NCBI RefSeq assembly: GCF_014647435.1
Contig: NZ_BMPE01000001.1
Location: 62,001-126,000, forward strand
DNA from: Deinococcus radiotolerans
GTDB taxonomy: Bacteria > Deinococcota > Deinococci > Deinococcales > Deinococcaceae
Direction of reading: 5' to 3'
Length of the DNA stretch: 64,000 bases
The translations under genes were made by a program, and so were the position numbers. Of the stretch, positions 1 to 9,400 are shown piece by piece. Under the pieces are notes generated by a model. That model made no database searches and was not told the DNA's origin. It saw nothing but the letters and a program-made list of their open reading frames with translations. How positions within the stretch are numbered: position 1 is the stretch's first letter; every line of letters starts with the position of its first letter.

Positions 1-182
1 AAACCGGCGCGGTCGAGCAGGCCGCCGAGCAGGGCGTGGCCGTCAGCCGCGTCAGTCCCCTGACCGACGGCCCACACCCCCCGGCGGTGCTGCTGGGCTT
101 CGCGCACCTCACCCCCGAACAGCTGCGCGCAGGCGCCGCCCGCCTCGCCCGGGCGTGGTCCCACCACGGCGAGGCAGGCTGA
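1..182 (+). CDS. C-terminal end of a PLP-dependent MocR/PdxR-type regulator or aminotransferase (partial)
   Basis: An open frame enters from the left edge (frame beginning at base 3) and stops with TGA at 180-182, giving about 59 residues. The segment PPAVLLGFAHLTPEQLRAGA followed by RLARAW is the usual last helix region of fold-type I aminotransferases, and it is most like the tails of GntR/MocR regulators that carry an aminotransferase domain. The DNA-binding half and the PLP lysine lie outside the window, so the exact subfamily cannot be decided here. An ordinary fold I aminotransferase is the alternative. Confidence 0.55.
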   Translation, partial: TGAVEQAAEQGVAVSRVSPLTDGPHPPAVLLGFAHLTPEQLRAGAARLARAWSHHGEAG

Positions 183-227
183 ACTCACTCCAGCCGCCTT
201 TCGAGCACATCCGCAGGCCGATCAGGG

Positions 228-233
228 TAGACT
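228..233 (+). promoter_or_regulatory. -10 hexamer TAGACT of a leaderless promoter
   Basis: The hexamer ends 7 bases before the ATG at 241, so the predicted transcript begins at the start codon. No ribosome binding site is present. Confidence 0.6.
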
Positions 234-240
234 CTACGCA

Positions 241-606
241 ATGCGGTTGCTGCTTGCTGCCCTGGCACTGGTCCTGACGTTGATGTACTTCACGTTCGGA
301 CTCCGATTCGGCTACGTTACCCTCACGCCCACCTACATGCTGAACGCCACCGGAGAAAGCCACTACGGCTTCATCACCTACGAAGAAGGCCAGACGGTCG
401 GCGTGCGCGGCATGTGCGACGTCCGCAAGGGGAGCGTCACCGTCCGCCTCCTCGACCCTGGCGGCACCCAGGTGGCCGGACAGGTCTGCCCCAAGGGCAA
501 ATGGGCCCTGAACGCCATGGGCAAGGGCCGCAACGGCACCTATGAACTGATTGTGGACTACAAGGACTTCACGGGCATTCTCGACATCGAAGAATCCCGC
601 AAGTAA
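241..606 (+). CDS. small exported or membrane-anchored hypothetical protein
   Basis: This 121-residue protein is not recognised. Residues 1-20 are strongly hydrophobic (LLLAALALVLTLMYFTF), which suggests an uncleaved anchor or signal sequence. The rest is soluble, rich in Gly, Thr and Tyr, and has two Cys residues (CDV and CPK) that could form a disulfide outside the cytoplasm. The pattern GSVTVRLLDPGGTQVAG followed by GTYELIVDY resembles a small beta-sandwich. The ATG fits a leaderless promoter just upstream. The next gene starts 36 bases downstream and has its own -10 element, so the two need not form an operon. No function can be assigned. Confidence 0.7.
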   Translation: MRLLLAALALVLTLMYFTFGLRFGYVTLTPTYMLNATGESHYGFITYEEGQTVGVRGMCDVRKGSVTVRLLDPGGTQVAGQVCPKGKWALNAMGKGRNGTYELIVDYKDFTGILDIEESRK

Positions 607-631
607 GCGCCCAGCGCGCCAGGGGCGCAGG

Positions 632-637
632 TACACT
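632..637 (+). promoter_or_regulatory. -10 hexamer TACACT
   Basis: It ends 5 bases before the GTG at 643, a slightly short leaderless spacing. Confidence 0.5.
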
Positions 638-642
638 GGGGC

Positions 643-1680
643 GTGACCACCCCACTCACGGCCACGGCCCACACCGCGCAGGACACGCGGAGCGCCACCA
701 CCCGGCAGAACCTGCTGACCATCGCGCTCGCCTGGTGGCTGATCGCCGGTGTCTTCACGGACGGCTGGGCGCACAACCAGTTCGGTGAGACGCTGGAAAC
801 CTTCTTCACGCCCTGGCACGCCGCGTTCTACAGCGGCTTCCTGGCCGTCGCCGGGTGGTGCCTGTACCTCGCGTCCCGCGGGTGGCGCGCCGGACGACGC
901 GGCCTGAACGCCTTCCCCGACGGGTACCACCTCGCCGCGCTCGGCGTGCCGATCTTCGCGCTGGGCGGCATCGGCGACCTGACGTGGCACACCGTTCTGG
1001 GCATCGAGGTCGGCATTGAGGCCCTGCTCTCACCCACGCACCTCCTACTGTTCCTCGGAGCGATGCTGATCGCCGCGTCCCCCCTGAACGCCGCGTGGCG
1101 CAGCGCCGAACCGCGCGCCGCCCGCCCCGCCGTCCGCTGGGCCGCCACCCTGTCGGCCACCAGCCTGCTCGCCATGACAGCCTTCATGCACATGTACCTC
1201 TGGGGCCTTCTGACCGTCCCGCAGGGCCTGGGTTACGTCCAGACGCGCGGGGAACTGGGCACGATCCTCCTGACCGCCGTCATCATGGCCGCCCCACCCC
1301 TTCTCCTCCTGCGCCGCTTCACCCTGCCCTTCGGCGCGGTGGCCGTCATGTACGGCGTCACGAACCTCGGTATGACCCTTATGATCCTGCCCGGGAATGT
1401 CCGCGTGCCCCTTCTGGCCGTCGCCACCGGGCTCCTGATCGACGTGTGGCACGCCCTCCTGCGCCCCAGTCCTGCCCGGCCCTGGCACCTGCGCGCCTTC
1501 GCGTTCCTGCTGCCCCTCAGCGTCTGGGGGCCGTACCTCGGGGACGCCGTGTGGCGCGGCCAGACCAGCCTCAGCCTCGAACTCTGGCTCGGCGTGGCCG
1601 TCATGACCGCCCTGGGCGGCGTCGCGCTCAGCGCCCTGATCTTCCCCGCACCCATCCCAGTGGAGGCGGAGGAAAGCTAA
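643..1680 (+). CDS. polytopic membrane protein of unknown function
   Basis: This 345-residue protein has about nine or ten hydrophobic segments spread over its whole length, so it is an integral inner-membrane protein. Conserved-looking polar positions lie at membrane edges: GWAHNQFGE near residue 45, FFTPWHAAFYSG near residue 57, GDLTWHTVLGIE near residue 110 and SPTHLLLFLG near residue 130. The repeated Trp/His pattern could bind a metal or quinone, but that is inference. The start is GTG at 643. It is convergent with the DUF305 gene, and only 20 bases separate the two stops. I do not recognise the family. Confidence 0.75.
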   Translation: MTTPLTATAHTAQDTRSATTRQNLLTIALAWWLIAGVFTDGWAHNQFGETLETFFTPWHAAFYSGFLAVAGWCLYLASRGWRAGRRGLNAFPDGYHLAALGVPIFALGGIGDLTWHTVLGIEVGIEALLSPTHLLLFLGAMLIAASPLNAAWRSAEPRAARPAVRWAATLSATSLLAMTAFMHMYLWGLLTVPQGLGYVQTRGELGTILLTAVIMAAPPLLLLRRFTLPFGAVAVMYGVTNLGMTLMILPGNVRVPLLAVATGLLIDVWHALLRPSPARPWHLRAFAFLLPLSVWGPYLGDAVWRGQTSLSLELWLGVAVMTALGGVALSALIFPAPIPVEAEES

Positions 1681-1700
1681 TTCAGACCGCTTGACTGTGT

Positions 1701-2288
1701 TCAGGGCTGCATGTGCATGCCGTGTGGCGCGGGCAGGGGCTGCGCGCCGCGTGCCTCCAAGAGGCTGTCCAGCGTGCGGATCTCGCCGGTCTGTGTGGCG
1801 GTCACCTGTCGGACGAGGCCAGCGACGAGCGGCTGACCGCTGCCCGTGAGGGGCTGGGCCATGAGCAGCGCGCCCTGGTGGTGGCGGCGCATCAGGCGCA
1901 GGTACTGCGTTTCGGCCTCCCGGGCGGGCAGAGTCTTCAGTGACAGGAGTTCGTCTCGCGTGGCCATGCCCATCATGCTCGCGTGCATCGCGTCTGGCGC
2001 GGTGCCGTCCGGGGCATTCCAGCGGCGCAGCCACGCCTGCATCTGCCGTTTCTGTTCCTCCTGACCCAGCTGAATATCCAGCGCCAGGGAACGCACCGAG
2101 CGGTCCGCCGCGACCTTCAGCACGAGGACGCTCATCGTGACCGCCTGATCGTGGTGAACGCGCATGTCCTGCACGAAGCGCACCTCCGGACTGCCCGGCG
2201 CGGGGGTGACTGGGCGGGGCTGGGTGAGCAGCAGCGCGCCGCCTACCCCCAGGCCCGCCAGGACGACCAGCGCGCCGCGCCGTTTCAC
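1701..2288 (-). CDS. DUF305 family exported protein
   Basis: This is a 195-residue protein beginning at GTG 2288, seven bases after the trhO stop, so it is probably translated from the same mRNA. The open frame extends further upstream into trhO, but the residues there are Arg/Ser-rich shadow sequence. An N-terminal hydrophobic segment (GALVVLAGLGVGGALLL) marks export or anchoring. Two diagnostic DUF305 motifs are visible: FVQDMRVHHDQAVTMS near residue 42 and MRRHHQGALLMAQ near residue 133. DUF305 is a ferritin-like four-helix family whose His pairs suggest metal binding; some members sit near copper genes. The biochemical role is unknown. Confidence 0.85.
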   Translation of the reverse strand: MKRRGALVVLAGLGVGGALLLTQPRPVTPAPGSPEVRFVQDMRVHHDQAVTMSVLVLKVAADRSVRSLALDIQLGQEEQKRQMQAWLRRWNAPDGTAPDAMHASMMGMATRDELLSLKTLPAREAETQYLRLMRRHHQGALLMAQPLTGSGQPLVAGLVRQVTATQTGEIRTLDSLLEARGAQPLPAPHGMHMQP

Positions 2289-2295
2289 GGGACCG

Positions 2296-3228
2296 TCACG
2301 CCCCGCACCCCTCCGGCCCCTGCCGGTCGAAGTGCCGCTGCCGCTCCCGGAACGCCGCCTTCTGCTCCGGCGTGGTCCGCGCGTGGCAGTGCTCGCAACT
2401 GACGCCCTCCTCAAACAGCGCGTGCGCCCGCTCGGCCTCACCCAGCGGCCAGCCGCACGAATGACACATCACCGCCGCACCTTCGCGCAGCCCATGCCCG
2501 ACCGTCACGCGCCCGTCGAACACGAAACACTCGCCGTCCCAGCGGCTCTGCTCCTCGGGCACGTCCTCCAGGTACTGCAGAATCCCGCCGCGCAGGTGAA
2601 ACACGTCCTGATACCCGCGCTGCCGCAGCAGGCTCGTGCTCTTCTCGCAGCGGATTCCGCCCGTGCAGAACATCGCCACGCGCTTCCCCCGCAACTCCTC
2701 CGCGTGCTCGTCCAGCCACGCCGGGAAGTCCCGGAACGACTCAATCCCTGGATCCACCGCGCCCCGGAACGTCCCGGCCTTCACCTCGTACCGGTTGCGC
2801 GTGTCGATCACGACCACGTCCTCCGCGTCGATCAGCGCGTTCCAGTCGCCTGCCTCGACGTACTGCCCGACTTCCCGCTCCGGCGCGACCGGCACGCCCA
2901 GCGTCACGATCTCCCGCTTCAGGCGCACCTTGAACCGCTTGAACGGCTGAGCCGACGCGCCGGACTCCTTGTACTCCAGCCCCGCGAAGCCCTCCGCGAG
3001 CAGCGCCGCGTGCAGCGCGTCGATCCCCGAGCGGCTCCCCGCGACCGTCCCGTTAATTCCCTCGGACGCCACGATCAGCGTCCCGCACAGCCCCCCCGCC
3101 TCACCGAGTGCCAGCAGCCGCTCCCGCAGGCCCGCCGGGTCCGCCACTGCCCGGAACTGATACAGGGCCGCCACCACAAACGGCGCGGAAGAAGGCGTTT
3201 CAAGGGCAGGGTGAGGCACGACCGACAT
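2296..3228 (-). CDS. trhO: tRNA uridine(34) hydroxylase, rhodanese-like (TrhO/YceA)
   Basis: This 310-residue protein matches the TrhO (formerly UPF0176) family, which makes 5-hydroxyuridine at the wobble position of certain tRNAs without using prephenate. The order is an N-terminal acylphosphatase-like region (ALYQFRAV to FKRFKVRLKREIV), then a rhodanese domain with catalytic-loop Cys188 in MFCTGGIRCEKST. A C-terminal Cys-rich segment (CHSCGWPL, CEHCHART) looks like a zinc site. The start ATG at 3228 was chosen over a 44-residue longer frame because TATCCT ends 7 bases upstream. A DUF305 gene follows closely. Confidence 0.92.
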   Translation of the reverse strand: MSVVPHPALETPSSAPFVVAALYQFRAVADPAGLRERLLALGEAGGLCGTLIVASEGINGTVAGSRSGIDALHAALLAEGFAGLEYKESGASAQPFKRFKVRLKREIVTLGVPVAPEREVGQYVEAGDWNALIDAEDVVVIDTRNRYEVKAGTFRGAVDPGIESFRDFPAWLDEHAEELRGKRVAMFCTGGIRCEKSTSLLRQRGYQDVFHLRGGILQYLEDVPEEQSRWDGECFVFDGRVTVGHGLREGAAVMCHSCGWPLGEAERAHALFEEGVSCEHCHARTTPEQKAAFRERQRHFDRQGPEGCGA

Positions 3229-3235
3229 CCGACAC

Positions 3236-3241
3236 AGGATA
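3236..3241 (-). promoter_or_regulatory. -10 hexamer TATCCT for trhO
   Basis: On the minus strand it ends 7 bases before the trhO ATG and decides that start. Confidence 0.6.
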
Positions 3242-3277
3242 GCGGAGACGGGCTGTGCGCTCTGGTGGTACGAGGGG

Positions 3278-3628
3278 TTACAACTGCCGGGCGTAGGCCA
3301 TGTACGTGCTGACGCTGGGTGTGAACAGCAGCGCTGCGGCCCCCACGTGCAGTCCACCCAGAATGAACGTGACTGCCATGCCGCTCAGGAGCAGCTGCGC
3401 GCCCACCCAGAGCAGCAGCAGCGTCACGATCACGCGGGCCCAGTCGCGCCCCTGGTACACGTTCCAGCACAGCCAGCCGGTGAGCCCCAGCGAGATCAGA
3501 GGCGGCACCGGTGAGCGGCCCACCAGGATGACGAGCAGCGTTGCCAGCAGCGAGGTCAGGATCAGCGTGGCCAGCAGCGCCGTGGTGAAGCGCCAGCCGT
3601 TCTGGATGATCTGTGCGTCCGAGGTCAT
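3278..3628 (-). CDS. small integral membrane protein, unknown
   Basis: This 116-residue protein has four predicted membrane segments: FTTALLATLILTSLLATLLVILV, PLISLGLTGWLCWNVYQG, VIVTLLLLWVGAQLLLSG and VTFILGGLHVGAAALLF. There is a short polar N-terminus. The start ATG at 3628 is preferred to an upstream in-frame codon because the promoter hexamer TACGCT lies 6 bases in front. No catalytic motif is seen. It lies between two genes transcribed in opposite directions and appears to be a single-gene unit. Confidence 0.7.
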   Translation of the reverse strand: MTSDAQIIQNGWRFTTALLATLILTSLLATLLVILVGRSPVPPLISLGLTGWLCWNVYQGRDWARVIVTLLLLWVGAQLLLSGMAVTFILGGLHVGAAALLFTPSVSTYMAYARQL

Positions 3629-3634
3629 GGACTC

Positions 3635-3640
3635 AGCGTA
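3635..3640 (-). promoter_or_regulatory. -10 hexamer TACGCT
   Basis: It ends 6 bases before the ATG at 3628 on the minus strand. Confidence 0.55.
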
Positions 3641-3758
3641 GGGAGGGTCGAAGCGACGCATGTACACATTTGCCCGCCCTCCAGTGGGGGCAGTGGAGGA
3701 GATGCGTCCGCCGGAGGCACTGAGCCCTTCGGCGCATTCGTGGTTCTGCGTGGTCTGT

Positions 3759-3764
3759 TAGCCT
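3759..3764 (+). promoter_or_regulatory. -10 hexamer TAGCCT
   Basis: It ends 7 bases before the GTG at 3772 and supports that start for the ABC-F gene. Confidence 0.5.
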
Positions 3765-3771
3765 TGCGGGC

Positions 3772-5904
3772 GTGTCTGTGCCGTCCACCCTGATTGCTGC
3801 GTCGAACGTGTCGGTGTTGTTTGGCGAGCGGGTGGTGCTTGACGGCGTGAGCGTGGGTGTGTCGCTGGGTGAGCGGGTGGCGCTGCTGGGCCGGAACGGG
3901 GCGGGGAAGACGACGCTGCTGCGCGTGCTGACCGGGGAGCGGGTGCCGGAGGAAGGTGAGGTGTGGCGCGCGGATGGCCTGCGGGTGGCGGTGCTGGAGC
4001 AGCATCACGCGCATCCGGCGGGGCGGAGTGTGCGGTCGCTGGTGGACGCGGCGCATCCGTACCGGGCGCTGGAGGTGAGCCTGCTGGAGCTGGAGGCGGA
4101 CCTGGGTGATCCGGAGGTGCTGGCGCGCTGGTCGGCGCTGCACGCGCACCTGGAGGACGTGGACGCCTTCCGCTGGCCGTCGCGCGTGGCGCGGGTGCTG
4201 GGCATGCTGGACCTGACGCGCTTTCTGGACCGGGACGCGAGCACGCTGTCCGGGGGGGAGCGGACACGGCTGGCGCTGGCGCTGGCCCTGGCGCGCGAAC
4301 CGGACCTGCTGGTGCTAGATGAGCCGACGAACCATCTGGATATCCGCATGCGCGAGTGGCTGGAGGGCTGGTTGCGGGCGTTCCGGGGTGGGGTGCTGCT
4401 GACCAGTCACGATCGGGAGTTCCTGGATGCGGTGGCGACGCGCAGCGTGTGGCTGGAGCACGGCGCGGCGACCGGGTATCCCGGGGGGTACTCGCGGGCG
4501 TCGGCGCAGCGGGAACTGGAGCGGCGCACGCAGGCCCGCGCGGCGCGGCTGGTGGAACGGGAGGCGCAGCGGCTCTCGAAGAGTGTGGAGGTGCTGGACC
4601 GCTGGGGTCGCCGCTCGCGGGCGTTGAAGACCCGGGCGGAGCGGCAGAGCGTGCCGGAGGCGCCGCTGCCGGAACGGCAGATCCGCATGCGGCTGCTGGC
4701 GGGCACAGCGCGTGCGCCGCTGGTGGCGTGGGGCGAGCACCTGAGCAAGGCGTACGGGGACCGGCCTGTGCTGTCGGATGCCGCCTTCCGGCTGCGGCAG
4801 GCGGACCGGGTGGCGCTGATGGGTGCGAACGGCACGGGGAAGACCACGCTGATGCGCCTGCTGTCCGGCGAGCTGCACCCCGACCCGCCCGCGCCGGACC
4901 CGTTGACCGGGGAGGTCGGGTCGCCGCCTGCGTTGCGGGTCGCGCCGGGCGTGACGGTCGCCAGCCTGGACCAGACGTGGCACGGCCTGACGCCGGGCGA
5001 GGGACTGCACGCGCAGTTCGAGCGGCGCTTCGGGCGGCAGGCGAACACCCTGCTGGGCCGCGCGGGTTTCGGTGCGGAGGACTGGCCGAAAACCCCGGAG
5101 GTGCTGTCGGGTGGCGAGCGGGCGCGGGCCGGGCTGGCACTCGTCAGTGGCCTGCGGGCGGACCTGCTGCTGCTGGACGAACCTACCAACCACCTGGACG
5201 TGGAGGCCCTGCTGGCGCTGGAGGGCGCGGTGCAGGCGTACGGGGGCGCGGTGGTAATCGTCACGCACGACCGCCGCTTCGCGCGGGAGGTCGCCACGCG
5301 CCTGTGGGTCATCGAGGACGCCGCGCTGCGCGAGGTGAGCGGCTGGGGCAGCCGCGAGTACCTCGATCCGGCGGCGACGCTTCAGGGCGATCCGCCGCCC
5401 CCGCCGTCGCCACCCACGCCCCGGCAGCGCCTCGCGCCGCTGGAGGCTCAGCTGGCGGCCCTGCGCGCGGAACTGGACCGTCCGCCCGGCAGCCTGACCG
5501 GGCGCGAGGAGGCCCGCGTGCGCGCCCAGGCGCACGCCGTGCAGCAGGGCCTGTACGGGCTGTACGCGCAGGTCTGGAGCGCCCCGCAGTTCGACGCGGA
5601 GGTCCGCGAGCCGCCCCTGACCATCCGCGCGCAGCGCCTAGGCGAGACGGGCGGTATGTTCTGGGCCGCGCACGACGAGGGCTGCCCGCACCTGGCCTGG
5701 GACGGGCAGACGCTGCGCTGGAACGGCGAGCCGCCCGCGTGGTTCGGCGCGGCGCTGCTGGGCGGCACGCTGCGCGTCCTGTTCGAACGCTGGAACGTGG
5801 GCCGGGTGGGGCTCGGGGACGGCGGCCCGGTGTTGACCCGCCGGGCGTACTTCGAGTGGCTGGGCCTCGCACCGGGGCGGGAGGCGACGCGCTCCGCCCC
5901 GTGA
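3772..5904 (+). CDS. ABC-F family ATPase
   Basis: This 710-residue protein has two ABC ATPase domains and no membrane segments, so it is a soluble ABC-F protein of the class that acts on ribosomes. Domain 1 has Walker A GRNGAGKTT (residues 40-48), signature LSGGERTRLALA and Walker B LLVLDEPTNHLD near 181. Domain 2 has GANGTGKTT near 350, LSGGERARAGLAL and LLLLDEPTNHLD near 468. The linker between the domains is Arg-rich and helical. After about residue 540 there is an unusual C-terminal extension of roughly 170 residues: a Pro-rich stretch, a helical region, then a segment ending near AYFEWLGLAP. Subfamily (Uup-like, EttA-like or resistance type) cannot be settled by eye. Confidence 0.9.
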   Translation: MSVPSTLIAASNVSVLFGERVVLDGVSVGVSLGERVALLGRNGAGKTTLLRVLTGERVPEEGEVWRADGLRVAVLEQHHAHPAGRSVRSLVDAAHPYRALEVSLLELEADLGDPEVLARWSALHAHLEDVDAFRWPSRVARVLGMLDLTRFLDRDASTLSGGERTRLALALALAREPDLLVLDEPTNHLDIRMREWLEGWLRAFRGGVLLTSHDREFLDAVATRSVWLEHGAATGYPGGYSRASAQRELERRTQARAARLVEREAQRLSKSVEVLDRWGRRSRALKTRAERQSVPEAPLPERQIRMRLLAGTARAPLVAWGEHLSKAYGDRPVLSDAAFRLRQADRVALMGANGTGKTTLMRLLSGELHPDPPAPDPLTGEVGSPPALRVAPGVTVASLDQTWHGLTPGEGLHAQFERRFGRQANTLLGRAGFGAEDWPKTPEVLSGGERARAGLALVSGLRADLLLLDEPTNHLDVEALLALEGAVQAYGGAVVIVTHDRRFAREVATRLWVIEDAALREVSGWGSREYLDPAATLQGDPPPPPSPPTPRQRLAPLEAQLAALRAELDRPPGSLTGREEARVRAQAHAVQQGLYGLYAQVWSAPQFDAEVREPPLTIRAQRLGETGGMFWAAHDEGCPHLAWDGQTLRWNGEPPAWFGAALLGGTLRVLFERWNVGRVGLGDGGPVLTRRAYFEWLGLAPGREATRSAP

Positions 5905-5912
5905 GGGCACGC

Positions 5913-5918
5913 TATACT
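5913..5918 (+). promoter_or_regulatory. -10 hexamer TATACT
   Basis: A near-consensus hexamer ending 7 bases before the ATG at 5926. Confidence 0.65.
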
Positions 5919-5925
5919 CGCGCGC

Positions 5926-6375
5926 ATGGAAGACCTCATCAAGGGCCGCCTCGGCGGAGCGGACGGCTACAGCATCCGCTGCGCCATCGACGGCGACACC
6001 ATCAAGGGCCGCGCGGGCGGCAAGCTGCATGGCAAGGACATCAACCTCGAAATCACCGAACGCGGCGTGCAGGGCACCGTCGGCGCGGACCCCGTGAAGA
6101 TTGAGCTGGAAGACGGCGAGCTGCGCGGCAACGTCGGCGCGCAGAAACTCACGCTGCGTGGCGTGGACCGCGTGACCGGCTTCATGGGCGAGCCCATCGT
6201 CGGCTGGAACGTCGTGGCGCAGCAGACCGGCGAGAAGCTCGTCGGGCAGCTGGGCAGCACCGTCCTGGGCCGCCCCTTCGAGCTGGACCTCGGCAGCGCC
6301 CCCGGCTGGGTGGGCACCCTGGTGGCCGTCGTGGCCTTCTACGCGCTGGAACCCCGCGCGAACGTCACCGTCTGA
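5926..6375 (+). CDS. conserved hypothetical protein, Gly-rich beta repeat
   Basis: This 149-residue protein is unrecognised. Short strand-like repeats separated by Gly run through it (IKGRLGG, IKGRAGGKLHG, GVQGTVGADPVKIEL, GELRGNVGAQKLTL), suggesting a beta-solenoid or small barrel. The C-terminal part (GWVGTLVAVVAFYAL) is hydrophobic enough to touch a membrane or pack internally. There is no signal peptide. It has its own promoter just after the ABC-F gene and is followed by a strong hairpin, so it appears to be monocistronic. Confidence 0.7.
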   Translation: MEDLIKGRLGGADGYSIRCAIDGDTIKGRAGGKLHGKDINLEITERGVQGTVGADPVKIELEDGELRGNVGAQKLTLRGVDRVTGFMGEPIVGWNVVAQQTGEKLVGQLGSTVLGRPFELDLGSAPGWVGTLVAVVAFYALEPRANVTV

Positions 6376-6389
6376 TTGACGCCGTCAGC

Positions 6390-6422
6390 AGCGCCGCCCC
6401 TGCAATCTGCGGGGGCGGCGCT
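6390..6422. terminator. intrinsic terminator hairpin
   Basis: AGCGCCGCCCC (6390-6400) pairs with GGGGCGGCGCT ending at 6422 around a 10-base loop. It lies between the convergent hypothetical gene and tamB, so it can serve both. Confidence 0.75.
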
Positions 6423-6472
6423 CTTCATGGCTGGGTCAAGGGCCGGGGTGGGGGCACGGCTGCCCCCCCGCC

Positions 6473-9400
6473 TCACCGACCGAACAGGTAGCGGATCCCG
6501 AAGCGGAACACGGCGCCGCGTTCGCCGTTCTCCACGCCGAAGTTCACGTTGGTCCGGTCGTTCACGTTGTACCCGACGCTGAAGGTCGGGCGGATCGACT
6601 GGAGGTTCAGGCCCTTCAGGGGCGTGCTGACCTTGAACGTGAAGCGGCTGTCGGGCGCGGTGTACTCGGCGTTGATCAGCCCCTCGCCGTTCAGGTCCAC
6701 CTGATACTGCAGGTACAGGTCGCGGGTCAGGTACGAGCCGAGCGTGATCGTGGCGCCCACGGTGCCGTCCTCCACGCTCAGCTGCGGGGTCAGGCGGAAC
6801 ACGTCCAGGCCGAACGCGTTGGCGATGGTGCGCTCGAACTCGCCCAGCACGAACACGTTCAGCGCCGTCTGGATGGCGCTGGACCCCAGCGCGCCCAGGT
6901 TGCTGGGCAGCGCCGCGAGGTTCGGGACGCCGGTGGCGACCAGCGCGTACAGTTCCGCCTCGCCGTACGGGAGGCCCGTGGCGGGGTCGGCGCAGCTGCT
7001 GCCCTCGGCGGTGCAGCGCAGCGTGGTCGTCAGGTCCAGGACCGGCGAGCCGCTGCGCGTGACGAACTCGCCGCTCAGTTCCAGCGTGACCGGCACGCGC
7101 TGCCGGGTGGTGACGGCGGTGACGGTGCCGCTGGCCTGCACGCTGAATTTCGGGTAGAGGTTGTCGCCGCTGAACGTCACCGCGCCGTTCTGCAGCGCGA
7201 ACTCGTTCTCGCGCAGGTACACGAAGCCGCGCTGCGAGCGGATCTCGCCGCTCAGGCGCGGGCGGTCGCCGCTGCCCGAGAGCGTCAGGCCACCGGTGAA
7301 CTCGGCCCGGACGAGGTTCTCGTCGATGCGGATGCCGTTCGTGGCGGTGATGGGGATGTCCTCGAACACCAGCCGCTGCAGGAAGGGCCGCGCGGGGCGG
7401 GCCGCCGGGTCCTCCTGCGGCTGTGGGAAGGTCGTGAACTGCTCGGGCAGGGGGCTGACGAAGTTGTCGGTGGTGCGGCCCGTGGCGGCGTCCACGTTGC
7501 TCTGGCCGGGCGCGGGGATGGTGGCGGGGGCGTTCACGCGGCCCAGCACCAGCCGCGCGAAGTCGGCCGCGCCGGTCACGCGGATCACGCTGCCGTCGTC
7601 CACGGCGCGCAGGTCGGCGTTCAGGGCGCTCTCACGGCCGTAGATGACGGCCAGCGGCAGGTTGTAGTTCCGCGCGGCGAGACTCAGGTCCCACCTGGGC
7701 GAGAGTGTCCCGGTGAGGCTCAGGGTGCCCGCGCCGCTGGCCGTGGTGGCGCTGCGGCTCTGCGCGTCCAGCGTCCAGCGGCCGTCGGTCTGCTGCGCGA
7801 GGGTCACCGTGCTGTTCGGCAGGGCGCCCAGCGGCTGCGGCGCCAGCAGGCCCGTGAAGGTCACGCGGGTGCCGCTCAGGCGGCCCAGCGTGAGCTGCCC
7901 GGCCACGTTCAGCGTGCCGTCCGACCCGACAGTGCCGCCGGTCAGGACGCGCCCGCCCGCCGTGAACGCGCCGCTGTCGGGCAGGTCCCCGGCGAACTGC
8001 GGCACGCTCAGGCTCAGGCCCGCCACGCTGCCCTGGAGGTTCTGCGCGCGCAGCAGGCCGCGCGGGCGGTCGTACGTCCCGGCGGCCGAGAGGGTCAGCG
8101 TGCCCTTCAGGCTGGGGGTCAGGTCCACCAGGCCCGGCACCAGCCGCAGCACGGGCGTGAAGGTGGTGTTCGTGAACTGCGCGCTGAGGTTCACGTTCTC
8201 GCGGGTGTATTGGCCGCGCACGTCCCAGGTGCCCGCGCCGCCCAGCTGGATGTTCACGCCGCGTAGCTCGCGGTTGGCGAAGTCCAGCGTGCCGCTCCCG
8301 GTCAGGGTCTCGGTCACGGCGTCCTTGCCCGTGCCGCTCGTAGCGCTCACGCGGATGCGCTCGGCCACCACGTTCAGCGTCCCGGCGGTCGGGTCGGCCA
8401 GTGGGAAGCGGAAGCGGGCCACGCCGGTCACGACACCCTCGCCGGGTGCCTCTCCGGTGAAGGCGCCCACCAGCGCGCCCACCGGCAGCGCGCGCAGGTT
8501 GCCCTGCCCGAACACCTCGCCGCTGCCCAGGCCCGCCGTGAAGTCCGACTGGCCCAGGAAACCCCGGATGCGCCAGTCACTGCCGACCTGCGTGCCCTCC
8601 AGACGGGCCGGCAGGGTCTTCGGGCCGACCGTCAGCGCGTCCGCGCGCAACACGAACGTGCCGCCCCCACCGCGCAGGTTCGCCTCGCCACTGACCCGGC
8701 CGGACAGGGCCGGGGCGATCTTCAGGTCCTGCACCTCCAGTTCATCCAGCGTGGCGCGCAGCGAGTACCCCTCGCCCGTGGGACGAACAGCCAGCACGCC
8801 CTCCAGGGCGGGCAGCAGGTCCGCCACGCCGCCTGACGCGTTCAGGTCGGCGCTGCCCATGTCGTTCCCGCCGCGCAGGTCCGCCGTGAACGTCTGCCCG
8901 TTCAGGCTGACCGTGCCGTTCAGGGCGACCGCCTGACCCGCGAGATCCAGCGGGTAGGCGGTTACGCCGAGCGTGCCGCGCAGCCCGTCTCCCGCTGCGC
9001 GTACGTTCACGTCCAGGGTGCCTGCCTCGCGGGTGAGGCGGCCCGTCAGGGTGCCCGTCCAGACCTCGGGGCCTTGAGCGGCCCGCAGCGTCAACGTGCC
9101 CGCGCTCAGCGCCGCGGTCAGGTTCACGGCGGGGCGGCCCCCGGTCAGGGTCACCTCGCCGTCCACGTTGCCGCGTAGCGCCACGCCCAGGTACGGCACC
9201 GCGTAGGGCGTATCCAGTTCGCGCACCGTCAGCGCCACGCGGCCCGAACTCGTGTCCGTGTTCACGCTGCCACTGGCGGTCAGCAGGCCCGACAGGCCCG
9301 TGATGCCCAGCCGGCCCAGGTTCAGGCCCGGCAGGTTCGCCGCGAGCTGCCCCGCCTGCCAGCGCAGCGAGCCGTCCACCAGCCCGTCCGAGACGTTCAG

